Assembly: GCF_020447105.2 (NCBI RefSeq) | Contig: NZ_CP096184.1 | Span: 1,736,001-1,800,000 of the forward strand | DNA length: 64,000 nt | Reading direction: 5' to 3' | From: Demequina sp. TMPB413 | GTDB lineage: Bacteria > Actinomycetota > Actinomycetes > Actinomycetales > Demequinaceae | Shown here: piece by piece, positions 56,324 to 64,000 of the stretch | How the letters are laid out: each line of letters starts with the position of its first letter | Numbering within the stretch: position 1 is the first letter of the stretch | Notes under the pieces: generated by a model | What the model was told of the DNA's origin: nothing | Seen by the model: only the letters and a program-made list of their open reading frames with translations | Databases searched by the model: none | Position numbers and translations under genes: made by a program

Positions 56324-57616
56324 TCAGGTGAAATCGGCGCTCTCGTCGGCCGCAACAATGGCTGCGAGCCCGCTCAGGCCAGCGGCTGAGCCCACCAGAT
56401 GGACGCCGGGACGAGGTTGTCTGTCGGCGACGGCCGCTGGACTCGCGTCAGGCCATTCGACCTGCTCGATCCCAGCCACCTGCTCGGCGCTCAGTTCAAC
56501 GCCCAGCAGTCGGGAGGCGTCGGCGAGAGCATGAGACCGGACGTCCTCACCGGGCGTGACCGCATAGGAGAGCCGCAACACGTGGCGCCCCTGGGGCAAT
56601 CGGGAAGCGAGCCACGGCCATTTGGCGCTCGCATGGGTGAGCGCCTTCGCGCGAGTGGCGGATTGCCGCACGAGCACTCCTGTGCCGCGTGGAGCCGCAT
56701 CCAGCGCGGGGGCATCGAGCACCATCACCACGATCGCCACACACCGAGCCGGTGTGGCGTCTTCATTCATGACGGCGGCGAGCCTGTGGCGAGGGACCGC
56801 CACGACCACGGCGTCGGCCTCGATGGGCCCTTCGTTTGTCTCGAGGCGCCAACCGTCACCAGCGACGTGGAGGCCCGTGACCGTCACCCCGGTGCGAAGT
56901 GCGGCGCCCTTGTGTACGGCATCGGCCGCGACGGCCTTCGCGAGAGTGGCCATCCCACCCACCAGCCCACGCACGGCGGCGCCAGGGGTGCCGAACGCAC
57001 GCCGCGACCGCGCGGCCCTGATGAGCCCGCCGCGCTCCCGCACGTCTGCGGCAAGACCCGGCGCGATCGCGTCGAGCGGCAAGTCATCGAGGGGTCGGGA
57101 GTACACGCCAGACATGACGGGCGCGAGCAGCCTGTCCGTGGCGCGCCTGCCGAGCCGCGTTGCAGCAATACGGCCGACGGTGGCGCCCTCGCCGATATGC
57201 GTCGTCGGCAAGAGCAGGTCGAGGCTGGCGCGCAGCGATCCACGCCATCCAAGGATGCGGCGCACGTCAGGAGCGAAGGGCTTGAGCGGTATCCCCAGCC
57301 AACCGGTCACCGGCAGGGGGTACGCGGTATCGCGGCCCACGACCCACGCGGGCGCGGTCGTGGGCGAGACGACGGCGTCCGCGAGCCCCAACTCGTTGCA
57401 CAACCGCTGCACAGCGTCGCCGCGCGTGGCGAAGGATTCCGCACCCGCGTCGAGAGTATGACCAGCGACGTCGATGTGCCGGAGCCTGCCCCCCACCTCG
57501 CGGTCCGACTCGAGCAACGTCACCTCATGACCCTCGCCGGCGAGGCGGCGCGCGGCCAACAGACCGGCGATGCCACCGCCGATAACCACCCAGCGCTTGG
57601 CTGGGCTAGAGCTCAT
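56324..57616 (-). CDS. hemY: Coproporphyrinogen/protoporphyrinogen oxidase (HemY/CgoX)
   Basis: 430 residues. FAD enzyme that oxidises coproporphyrinogen III to coproporphyrin III in this pathway. FAD fold VVIGGGIAGLLAARRLAGEGHEVTLLES...GGRLRHI at the start; GVYSRPLDDLPLDAI and the C-terminal PGVHLVGSAAGLSGLAAIVAADES. Its first codons overlap the hemE end by 11 bp. Confidence 0.94.
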   Translation of the reverse strand: MSSSPAKRWVVIGGGIAGLLAARRLAGEGHEVTLLESDREVGGRLRHIDVAGHTLDAGAESFATRGDAVQRLCNELGLADAVVSPTTAPAWVVGRDTAYPLPVTGWLGIPLKPFAPDVRRILGWRGSLRASLDLLLPTTHIGEGATVGRIAATRLGRRATDRLLAPVMSGVYSRPLDDLPLDAIAPGLAADVRERGGLIRAARSRRAFGTPGAAVRGLVGGMATLAKAVAADAVHKGAALRTGVTVTGLHVAGDGWRLETNEGPIEADAVVVAVPRHRLAAVMNEDATPARCVAIVVMVLDAPALDAAPRGTGVLVRQSATRAKALTHASAKWPWLASRLPQGRHVLRLSYAVTPGEDVRSHALADASRLLGVELSAEQVAGIEQVEWPDASPAAVADRQPRPGVHLVGSAAGLSGLAAIVAADESADFT

Positions 57617-58682
57617 GCACGAACTCCACGATGCGGGTCAAGACGGCGGGGTCGGCATCTGGCGGCACGCCATGACCGAGATTCACGACGTGCGCGGGGG
57701 CGGCGCGGCCGCGCGTCACCACGTCGCGAACGTGCGATTCAATCGCCTCCCAAGGCGCGCCGAGCACGGCAGGGTCGATGTTTCCCTGGAGCGGCACTCC
57801 TGGAAGCCTCCGCGCGGCGTCCTCGAGGGGGACCGTCACATCGATGCCCATCGCCGTCGCGCCCGCCGCGTACATGTCCTCCAGCAGGTGCCCCGTGTGG
57901 GTGCCGAAGTGAATCCTCGGCACGTCAAGGTCGGCGACGTGGGCAAAGGCCTTGGCGGAGGCAGGCGCGCAGTGCGCGGCGTAGCGCTCGCGAGGCAGGC
58001 TGCCAGCCCACGAGTCGAACAGCTGAACGGCACTGGCTCCCGCGAGAACTTGAGCCCTCAAGAACAGACCAGCGGCGTCGGCCGCCCAGGCCATCAGGGC
58101 ATCCCATGCCTCAGGGTCGGAGATCATCAGCCGCCTCGCGGCCAAGTGGTCGCGCGAGGGCCTGCCCTCCACCATGTAGGCCGCGAGTGTGAAAGGTGCC
58201 CCGGCGAAGCCGATGAGCGGAACGTCGCCCAATTGTTCGAGCGAAGCGGTCACGGAAGAGCGAACAACGTCGAGCGATCGATCAAAGGTTCCGCCGTCCC
58301 CCGCCGCGCCCAAGGGAGGCAGTGCGGCGATGTCGGCCGCTCCTGCAATCGGCTTGCCAAAGACGGGACCCACTCCAGGCTCGATGGCAACATCGACGCC
58401 CGCGAGGAGCAGCGGCACCACAATGTCGGAGAAGAAGATGCCTGCGTCGACCCCGTGGCGGCGCACGGGTTGAGCCGTAATCTCGGCCACGAGGGCCGGG
58501 TTCACGCAGGCCTCGAGCATGGTGGTGCCTTGCCGCGCTTGCCGGTACTCAGGCAGCGACCGGCCTGCCTGGCGCATGAACCATACGGGGGTGCGTTCAG
58601 GGCGATCCCCCCGCAGCGCGCGAATCAGGTCAGACGCCGCGGCGTGGCCTGCGACAAGGGGGTGGGAGTCGGGGAGAGTCAT
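57606..58682 (-). CDS. hemE: Uroporphyrinogen decarboxylase
   Basis: 358 residues from the ATG at 58682. Converts uroporphyrinogen III to coproporphyrinogen III. RTPVWFMRQAGRSLPEYR has the substrate-binding arginines; FSDIVVPLLLAGVDV contains the catalytic aspartate; LIGFAGAPFTLAAYMVEG and HVVNLGHGVPPDADP are the other signatures. First gene of the leftward hem operon, divergent from hemA with 42 bp between the starts. Confidence 0.97.
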   Translation of the reverse strand: MTLPDSHPLVAGHAAASDLIRALRGDRPERTPVWFMRQAGRSLPEYRQARQGTTMLEACVNPALVAEITAQPVRRHGVDAGIFFSDIVVPLLLAGVDVAIEPGVGPVFGKPIAGAADIAALPPLGAAGDGGTFDRSLDVVRSSVTASLEQLGDVPLIGFAGAPFTLAAYMVEGRPSRDHLAARRLMISDPEAWDALMAWAADAAGLFLRAQVLAGASAVQLFDSWAGSLPRERYAAHCAPASAKAFAHVADLDVPRIHFGTHTGHLLEDMYAAGATAMGIDVTVPLEDAARRLPGVPLQGNIDPAVLGAPWEAIESHVRDVVTRGRAAPAHVVNLGHGVPPDADPAVLTRIVEFVHEL

Positions 58683-58724
58683 GACTTGATTCTCCCCCAC
58701 TCGCGGGCATGTCAGAATTGACGG

Positions 58725-60017
58725 ATGGCATTGCTGTCCCTTGTGGCGAGCCACCACAACAGAGACCTGAACACCCTGGAACAGCTCAGCGTCGGCGCTG
58801 AGCGTCTGGGGAGCACCGTCCTTGGCTCCACGGTGACGGGTGCCGTCGTGCTGCCTACGTGCAATCGCTTCGAGGTCTACCTTGACGTCGCCGACCCCGC
58901 ACAGGCGCGCGCGGAGGTGGTTGCGGCGCTGTCCTCGATGACCGCACTCGACATCGACGCGATCAACGCCTCGCTCGTGGCCTACGAGGGCGACGACGCC
59001 GTCGAACACCTCATGTCCGTCTCCGCTGGCCTGGAATCGATGGTCGTGGGCGAACGCGAGATCTCCGGCCAAGTGCGTCGCGCGCACATCGATGCCCGCG
59101 AGTCAGGCCACCTCTCCCCCGCCCTCGATCGCCTCTTCCAGTCGGCGCTACGCACCGCGCGGGTCGTCGCCTCCTCGACGGGTCTTGGCACGTCGGGACG
59201 CTCGGTCATGTCCGTCGCTTTCGACCTGGCCGACCCGACGGTCGCGTGGCGCGGCGCGAGCGCCCTGGTCGTAGGAACGGGGGCCCTCGCGGAGACGGGG
59301 ATTGGCGTCCTTCGAGGCCGCGGCGCACGCCTTGCAGGGGTGTACTCACCGTCCGGCCGCGCGGAGGATTTCGCTGAGCGCCATAACATCCCCGTGGTGA
59401 CACCGGAGAGCCTGGTGGCCGCCCTCGAGGAGGCTGACGTGGTGCTCGCGTGCTCTGGCGGCGAGTCCATCGTGCTGACGCCTACGCTCGTGGCGCAGGC
59501 CATGAGCGAGCGCAGCCACCCGCTGACACTCATCGATCTTGCTCTTCACCGCGACGTGGCCACAGGCGTCGAACTGTTGCGTGACGTCCACGTGGTGCGA
59601 CTCGAAGACGTCAAGTCGCACGCCCCAGAGGAGTCGATGGCCGCCCTCGAGTCAGCTCGAGCGATCGTGGCCCACGCCGTGGCACGCTTCTCGACAGGCG
59701 AGTCCGGCCGCTCTGTTGACCCGGCCATCGTCGCTCTGCGTGAGCACGTCTTTGGCCTGCTCGAACGCGAGGTCGCACGCGCGCGGCCGCTGCCAGGGGA
59801 CGACGAGGCCGCCTACGCGCAAGCCGCGGCCACCGAGGCGGCCCTCAGGCACTTCGCGAAGGCCCTCCTCCACACGCCCACGGTGAGGGCAAAGGAGCTC
59901 GCAGAGTCAGGACAGACCGCCGAGTACTTGAGTGCGCTCAGCATTCTGTACGGCCTCGACGTCGCCGTGCCAGATGACGCCTGCCCCGCCCAGGAGATCG
60001 ACTCTTCCGACGACTAA
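58725..60017 (+). CDS. hemA: Glutamyl-tRNA reductase
   Basis: 430 residues. First committed step of C5 tetrapyrrole synthesis. Catalytic cysteine in LPTCNRFEVYLDV (about residue 47), SHHNRDL at the start, ESMVVGEREISGQVRRAH, the NADPH fold VVGTGALAETGIGVLRGRGA, and the C-terminal dimerisation helices. Here it is separated from the usual hemC/hemB partners and shares its promoter region with hemE. Confidence 0.96.
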   Translation: MALLSLVASHHNRDLNTLEQLSVGAERLGSTVLGSTVTGAVVLPTCNRFEVYLDVADPAQARAEVVAALSSMTALDIDAINASLVAYEGDDAVEHLMSVSAGLESMVVGEREISGQVRRAHIDARESGHLSPALDRLFQSALRTARVVASSTGLGTSGRSVMSVAFDLADPTVAWRGASALVVGTGALAETGIGVLRGRGARLAGVYSPSGRAEDFAERHNIPVVTPESLVAALEEADVVLACSGGESIVLTPTLVAQAMSERSHPLTLIDLALHRDVATGVELLRDVHVVRLEDVKSHAPEESMAALESARAIVAHAVARFSTGESGRSVDPAIVALREHVFGLLEREVARARPLPGDDEAAYAQAAATEAALRHFAKALLHTPTVRAKELAESGQTAEYLSALSILYGLDVAVPDDACPAQEIDSSDD

Positions 60018-60019
60018 GG

Positions 60020-60037
60020 CGGCCGACGCGTCGGCCG
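60020..60037. terminator. Palindrome between hemA and phoH stops
   Basis: CGGCCGACGCGTCGGCCG is a perfect 18-bp palindrome placed in the 39 bp between two convergent stop codons. The position suggests a bidirectional terminator, although neither side has a long T run. Confidence 0.55.
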
Positions 60038-60056
60038 GGTTCTGCCGGGACTCCCG

Positions 60057-61451
60057 CTACAGGTCCAGGCGCTCGAGCATGTCGGTCACCAGAGCGGCCA
60101 CGGCCGACCTCTCGGAACGCTCGAGGGTGACGTGCGCGAACAGCGGGTGACCCTTGAGGGCCTCGATCACAGCCGCGATGCCATCGTGGCGTCCCACGCG
60201 GAGGTTGTCGCGCTGGGCGACGTCGTGAGTGAGCACCACCCGTGAGTCGCGCCCGATGCGGCTCAGCATGGTCAGCAGCACGTTGCGTTCGAGTGACTGG
60301 GCCTCGTCGACAATCACGAAGGCGTCGTGCAATGAGCGCCCGCGAATGTGCGTCAGGGGCAGCACCTCGAGCATGCCGCGAGCCATGACCTCTTCGACCA
60401 CCTCGGAGCTCACCACGGCGCCCAAGGTGTCGAACACGGCTTGAGCCCACGGATTCATCTTTTCCGCCTCGGAACCTGGCAGGTAACCCAGCTCCTGACC
60501 GCCCACGGCGTACAGCGGGCGGAACACCATGATCTTCTTGTGCTGCCGCCGCTCCATGACTGCTTCGAGGCCTGCACACAGCGCGAGTGCCGACTTTCCG
60601 GTGCCGGCGCGGCCACCCATCGAGACGATGCCGATCGAATCATCCATGAGCAGGTCGAGGGCGATGCGCTGCTCTGCGGATCGACCATGCAGGCCGAACA
60701 CTTCAAGGTCGCCGCGCACCAGCCTGACCGCGCCGTCCTCTGTCACCCGGCCCAGCGCCGAACCCCGAGCGGAATGCATCACAAGGCCCGTGTGGACGGG
60801 AAGCGTGGCCACGTCCTCACCCGACTCATCGGCAGAGGGCGCCGCGATCGTCTCCGCCTCCCACAGCGTCGCCATCTGGTCCTCGCTCAACTGAATCTCG
60901 CGCATGCCCGTCCACCCGGACTCGACCGCGAGTTCTGCCCTGTACTCCTCCGCCTCCATCCCAAGAGCGGAGGCCTTGACCCGCATCGGCAAGTCCTTGG
61001 ACACGACCGTCACGGCGTTGCGCTCCGCCCGCAGGCTCGCGGCCACTGACAGGATTCGCGTGTCGTTGTCGCCTAGCCTGAAGCCGCTCGGCAACACGCT
61101 GGGGTCGGTGTGGTTGAGTTCGACGCGTAGCGTGCCGCCCACGTCGTTGACAGGGATCGCCTGGTTGAGGGTGCCGTGCTGAACTCGCAGATCATCGAGA
61201 GCGCGCAGCGCCGATCGGGCGAAGTAGCCGAGTTCAGGGTGGTGACGCTTGGCCTCGAGTTCCGTGATGACCACGACGGGAAGCACTACCGAGTGCTCCG
61301 CGAAGCGCTTGAGCGCGCGTGGATCCGACAGGAGAACAGACGTGTCGAGAACGAAGGTGCGAACCCCCACCTGGGTGGGGACTGCTGCGCTGGTCTCGGT
61401 GCTGGTGTGGGTCACGGGCTCTCCCGGCGAGTCAGGCCGCGGGGCGCCCAT
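60057..61451 (-). CDS. PIN domain-PhoH ATPase fusion (PhoH2-type)
   Basis: 464 residues from a GTG/ATG region at 61451; a GTG-start a few codons on is possible. PIN RNase domain at about 28-150 ([27 protein letters not shown], and [12 protein letters not shown] give the acidic metal site), linked to a PhoH ATPase: Walker [19 protein letters not shown], Walker [12 protein letters not shown], and [14 protein letters not shown]. Related PhoH2 proteins are RNA helicase/RNases linked to a VapBC-like antitoxin in mycobacteria; no such antitoxin is visible here. Confidence 0.92.
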   Translation of the reverse strand: MGAPRPDSPGEPVTHTSTETSAAVPTQVGVRTFVLDTSVLLSDPRALKRFAEHSVVLPVVVITELEAKRHHPELGYFARSALRALDDLRVQHGTLNQAIPVNDVGGTLRVELNHTDPSVLPSGFRLGDNDTRILSVAASLRAERNAVTVVSKDLPMRVKASALGMEAEEYRAELAVESGWTGMREIQLSEDQMATLWEAETIAAPSADESGEDVATLPVHTGLVMHSARGSALGRVTEDGAVRLVRGDLEVFGLHGRSAEQRIALDLLMDDSIGIVSMGGRAGTGKSALALCAGLEAVMERRQHKKIMVFRPLYAVGGQELGYLPGSEAEKMNPWAQAVFDTLGAVVSSEVVEEVMARGMLEVLPLTHIRGRSLHDAFVIVDEAQSLERNVLLTMLSRIGRDSRVVLTHDVAQRDNLRVGRHDGIAAVIEALKGHPLFAHVTLERSERSAVAALVTDMLERLDL

Positions 61452-61610
61452 CGCCCAGCGGCGAGGGGGTCAGAACGGTCCCGGTTGGGGCCGCCTTCTG
61501 TGAAGTACCACGTTGCCGACGCTACGCCCGAGTGCGTAGAACGGCTTGAGACACGCCGGATGTCATCTGTTCGTCACCTACGCCCCTTGACCCGGGCGCG
61601 CCGCCCCCGC

Positions 61611-61713
61611 AAGTGGCTCGATTCGTACCGCGACACGCCGCCCACCGGCCTTAAGTGGCTCGATTCGTACCGAATCTCGCGACACCCGCGCCGCGATGGC
61701 TCAACCCGTGCCG
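61611..61713. repeat. Two exact plus one degenerate copy of a dispersed repeat
   Basis: AAGTGGCTCGATTCGTACCG occurs exactly at 61611-61630 and 61653-61672, and a weaker copy GATGGCTCAACCCGTGCCG at 61695-61713, periods 42 and 41 bp. The core matches the repeat at 11-70. It lies in the 276-bp gap between the PhoH and prenyl-synthase genes, which holds no gene. Confidence 0.7.
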
Positions 61714-61727
61714 CTAGACAGACCCTG

Positions 61728-62492
61728 CTAGCGCCCACGCCTGCGCTCCCGCTGCGCGTAACTGCGCAGCGCACGAAGAAAGTCAACGCGGCGAAAGTCG
61801 GGCCAGTACGCGTCGCAAAAGTAGAACTCGGTGTGCGCGCTCTGCCACATCAAGAAGCCGCTGAGCCGTTGCTCGCCTGAGGTGCGGATCACCAGGTCGG
61901 GGTCCGGCTGACCCTTGGTGTAGAGGTGCTCGGCAATGTGCTCGACCGAGAACTGCTCGGCAACTTCCTCGAGCGAGTGCCCTGCCTCGACCCCTGCGAG
62001 CAGGAAGGACCGCACGGCGTCGGCGATCTCGTGGCGCCCCCCGTAGCCAACGGCCACGTTGACGTGGAGCGCCGTCGCGTCCTTAGTGGACTCAACGGCC
62101 GCGTTCAGCCGTTCCGTGACGTCCTCAGGCAACAACGACGAGTCGCCGACGTGCTGCAGGCGCCAGCGGCCATCGCGAGCGAGGCGTTCAATCGCGCCGA
62201 CGATGATCTCCAGCAGATCGCCGAGCTCGGCCCTGTCGCGACCGAGGTTGTCGGTGGAAAGCATCCACAGCGTGACCACCTGCACGCCGCTTTCTTGAGA
62301 CCACTCGAGCACCTCGGTGATCTTGTCGGCTCCCCGCTGGTGCCCATGCGCAGCGCTCGCGCCGCTCAGCTTGGCCCATCGCCTGTTGCCGTCGAGAATG
62401 ACGCCGATGTGACACGGCCCTGATCCGCGAGCCTTGAGGTCGCGCGACAAGAGTGCTTCGTACCCCCGGTACGCCGCGTTACGAATCCCCAT
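61728..62492 (-). CDS. uppS: Z-prenyl diphosphate synthase (UppS family)
   Basis: 254 residues from the ATG at 62492. Cis-prenyltransferase: HIGVILDGNRRWAKLSG with the Mg2+ aspartate, HGHQRGADKITEVLEWS, LSTDNLGRD, VGYGGRHEI and DPDLVIRTSGEQRLSGFLMWQSAHTEFYF. The pattern is close to the short-chain Z-FPP synthase type (Rv1086-like) rather than clearly to the decaprenyl synthase, but chain length cannot be settled from sequence. Divergent from trhA over a palindrome. Confidence 0.93.
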   Translation of the reverse strand: MGIRNAAYRGYEALLSRDLKARGSGPCHIGVILDGNRRWAKLSGASAAHGHQRGADKITEVLEWSQESGVQVVTLWMLSTDNLGRDRAELGDLLEIIVGAIERLARDGRWRLQHVGDSSLLPEDVTERLNAAVESTKDATALHVNVAVGYGGRHEIADAVRSFLLAGVEAGHSLEEVAEQFSVEHIAEHLYTKGQPDPDLVIRTSGEQRLSGFLMWQSAHTEFYFCDAYWPDFRRVDFLRALRSYAQRERRRGR

Positions 62493-62536
62493 GCATATCC
62501 TCCGCACATGATGCTACGGCGAATTGCGCCAACGCC

Positions 62537-62556
62537 AACCTACGGTATCGTAGGTT
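62537..62556. promoter_or_regulatory. 20-bp perfect palindrome upstream of trhA and uppS
   Basis: AACCTACGGTATCGTAGGTT has 8-bp arms around GTAT. It ends 1 bp before the trhA GTG and is 45 bp upstream of the uppS ATG. The shape fits a dimeric (TetR-like) operator controlling both genes; trhA would be leaderless or nearly so. Confidence 0.6.
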
Positions 62557-62557
62557 A

Positions 62558-63274
62558 GTGGCCAAAACATCGCCCAACGCGGGGCCAGAGACCGCGCCGA
62601 ACGGACACGACACTGCAGCGGCCGACGCCGCCCTGCCGACGATTGGCAAGCCGCTCCTGCGTGGATGGCTGCACCTTGGCGCCGCTCCCCTCGCCCTCAT
62701 CGGCGGCATGGCGCTCGTGGTGTTCGCTCCCACTCTTGCCGGCCGCGTCTCGTCGGCGATCTTCACGCTCACTGCCGTCATGCTCTTTGGCACCTCTGCC
62801 GTGTACCACCGCGGAAACTGGTCGCCCAGGACGCAAGCAGTGCTGCGACGCATGGACCACGCCAACATCTTCCTCATCATCGCAGGCACCTATACGCCAT
62901 TGTGCGTGATCCTCCTCGATCGCGACACAGCGACGGTCGCCTTGTCGATCGTGTGGACGGGCGCGGTGCTTGGCTTGCTCTCGCGCATCCTGTTCCTCAA
63001 CGCTCCGCGATGGGTATACGTGCCGATGTACGTCGCGCTGGGATGGGTCGCGGTCGGCTACATCGGGCCTCTGTACGACGCCGGCGGTCTTGCGGTGGTG
63101 CTGCTGATCGGCGCTGGCGGTCTTTGCTACACAGTGGGCGCCGTCTTCTACGGCTTCAAGTGGCCCGGCGCCTCAGCGCGCTACTTCGGGTTCCACGAGA
63201 TCTTCCACTCACTGACCGTCGCTGGATTCGCCTGTCACTACGTCGCCGCCGCTCTCGCCGTCTTCCGCACCTGA
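62558..63274 (+). CDS. trhA: Hemolysin III / TrhA (progestin-AdipoQR-like) membrane protein
   Basis: 238 residues from the GTG at 62558. Seven hydrophobic helices with the conserved family residues: LFGTSAVYHRGNW, RRMDHANIFLIIAGTYTPLCVI, and the C-terminal HEIFHSLTVAGFACHYVA zinc-site histidines. Metal-dependent integral membrane family of unclear substrate; true haemolytic activity should not be assumed. Confidence 0.93.
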   Translation: MAKTSPNAGPETAPNGHDTAAADAALPTIGKPLLRGWLHLGAAPLALIGGMALVVFAPTLAGRVSSAIFTLTAVMLFGTSAVYHRGNWSPRTQAVLRRMDHANIFLIIAGTYTPLCVILLDRDTATVALSIVWTGAVLGLLSRILFLNAPRWVYVPMYVALGWVAVGYIGPLYDAGGLAVVLLIGAGGLCYTVGAVFYGFKWPGASARYFGFHEIFHSLTVAGFACHYVAAALAVFRT

Positions 63275-63454
63275 CGCGGACGTCCGTCCGCCCTCCCGAT
63301 CGAGGCGAGCCTGCTGCTCCCTCTCGGCGTCCCTACGGACCTTGCGCAAGTGCTTGGACAGCGAGCGGTAGATGAGGAAGATGGCAAGAGCCATCACGAA
63401 CGTCGCCAAAAAGCCCCAGAATCCGGGGCCGACTTGGTAGTAGTTGGGATCCAC
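63209..63454 (-). CDS. Small single-helix membrane protein
   Basis: 81 residues from the GTG at 63454, behind GGAGG. One membrane helix (FWGFLATFVMALAIFLIYRSL) then a basic coiled stretch KHLRKVRRDAEREQQARLDRE and an acidic/Gly/Ser tail. This is a common actinobacterial pattern next to DUF4307. Its 3' end overlaps the trhA end by 66 bp on the opposite strand. Function unknown. Confidence 0.75.
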   Translation of the reverse strand: MDPNYYQVGPGFWGFLATFVMALAIFLIYRSLSKHLRKVRRDAEREQQARLDREGGRTSASGAEDGESGGDVVTGESSDGQ

Positions 63455-63483
63455 AATGCCTCCGGGGACTATCCTGCCTCACA

Positions 63484-63873
63484 ATGAGTACTGACGATTT
63501 CCTCGAGGATGACGCTCCCACAAGGGCGCGGCTGTCGACGCGCGCCAAGTGGCTGATCGGCGTCGGCCTCGCAGCGCTCACTGCGGTATCCGCCTTGTGG
63601 GCGTGGTGGATCGCCGACCAGCCGGTGCGCTGGCAAGAGGTGGGCTTCAACATCGCGTCCCCCACCGAGGCGAGCGTCACGTACGACGTCTTCTTGTATA
63701 GCGACGACGCCGTGACCTGCCACGTGCAGGCGCTCAACGTGCGCTTTGCAGAGGTGGGCGTCACGACGGCACGCATCGATCCGGCCGACGGCACGGAGCA
63801 GCGGGTCACCACCACCATGGCCACCACGGAAGAGGCCACGACGGCCGTGGTGGAGTACTGCGAGGCCGACTAG
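63484..63873 (+). CDS. DUF4307 family membrane protein
   Basis: 129 residues. One helix (WLIGVGLAALTAVSALWAWWIA) after a short charged N-terminus, then an extracytoplasmic domain of about 85 residues: VRWQEVGFNIASPTEASVTYDVFLYSDDAVTCHVQALNVRFAEVG. This is the DUF4307 pattern, usually beside greA as here. Function unknown. Confidence 0.9.
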   Translation: MSTDDFLEDDAPTRARLSTRAKWLIGVGLAALTAVSALWAWWIADQPVRWQEVGFNIASPTEASVTYDVFLYSDDAVTCHVQALNVRFAEVGVTTARIDPADGTEQRVTTTMATTEEATTAVVEYCEAD

Positions 63874-63954
63874 CGCGCGTTGTCCACAGGCCCTGATTGT
63901 CCTCCTGGCAGGGACTTCGTTATCCTTGATCATTTCGCCACGAAGGAAGTGATG

Positions 63955-64000
63955 ATGACCGAGCAGAACAGTACCTGGCTGACCCAAGAGGCGTTCGACC
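63955..64000 (+). CDS. greA: Transcription elongation factor GreA (5' end only)
   Basis: Starts at the ATG at 63955 (another ATG directly precedes it), behind GAAGGAAG. The visible residues MTEQNSTWLTQEAFD match the start of actinobacterial GreA. The gene continues past the window edge. Confidence 0.85.
   Translation, partial: MTEQNSTWLTQEAFD

Overview
This is a G+C-rich chromosomal segment from an actinobacterium, most likely a member of the Micrococcales (family not resolved). The evidence is gene content: a DUF222/13E12-type HNH gene, a 7Fe ferredoxin next to DapC, the coproporphyrin-dependent heme set (HemY, HemH, HemQ), a PIN-PhoH protein, a short Z-prenyl synthase, DUF4307 next to greA, and a perfect Crp/GlxR-type operator. 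No rRNA or tRNA gene and no CRISPR array was recognised.

Layout. 0-10 kb: an HNH endonuclease-like gene, then housekeeping genes on the minus strand (gltA, dapC, fdxA, a VanW-domain wall protein with a long Glu-Pro spacer, a small membrane protein, typA). 10-18 kb: a soluble PAS chemoreceptor, small conserved proteins, a DMT exporter, and an SRPBCC / FAD oxidoreductase / zinc alcohol dehydrogenase operon. 18-25.9 kb: a hydrolase, a pseudouridine synthase, a TetR gene divergent from a ketopantoate-reductase-like gene plus an MMPL transporter (the operator fills the promoter spacer), and selO.

25.9-29.2 kb is accessory DNA inserted between selO and ychF. The last 29 bp of ychF recur at two further places inside identical 43-bp repeats. 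They delimit two small cassettes: one with VOC and cupin genes, one with higBA, a truncated acetyltransferase and a membrane protein. This looks like tandem integration at the 3' end of ychF.

30.5-40 kb is the most unusual region. Between remnants of three IS3-family elements, and next to a duplicated 3' end of an oligopeptide ABC ATPase gene, lies a compact and visibly less G+C-rich class I lanthipeptide locus: two paralogous 74-residue precursors that align without gaps, a full-length dehydratase LanB and a cyclase LanC with all catalytic residues. No dedicated transporter, leader protease, regulator or immunity gene is present. A perfect 16-bp inverted repeat lies between the two precursor genes. 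The core sequences and the leader motif did not match any lanthipeptide I could recall.

40-64 kb returns to conserved chromosome: a dpp/opp-type peptide importer, rmuC, ispH, xseA/xseB with a PfkB kinase and two ARM-repeat-like genes, fumC, an NDH-2-like dehydrogenase, the heme cluster hemH-hemQ-hemY-hemE divergent from hemA, PIN-PhoH, a Z-prenyl synthase, trhA, DUF4307 and the start of greA.
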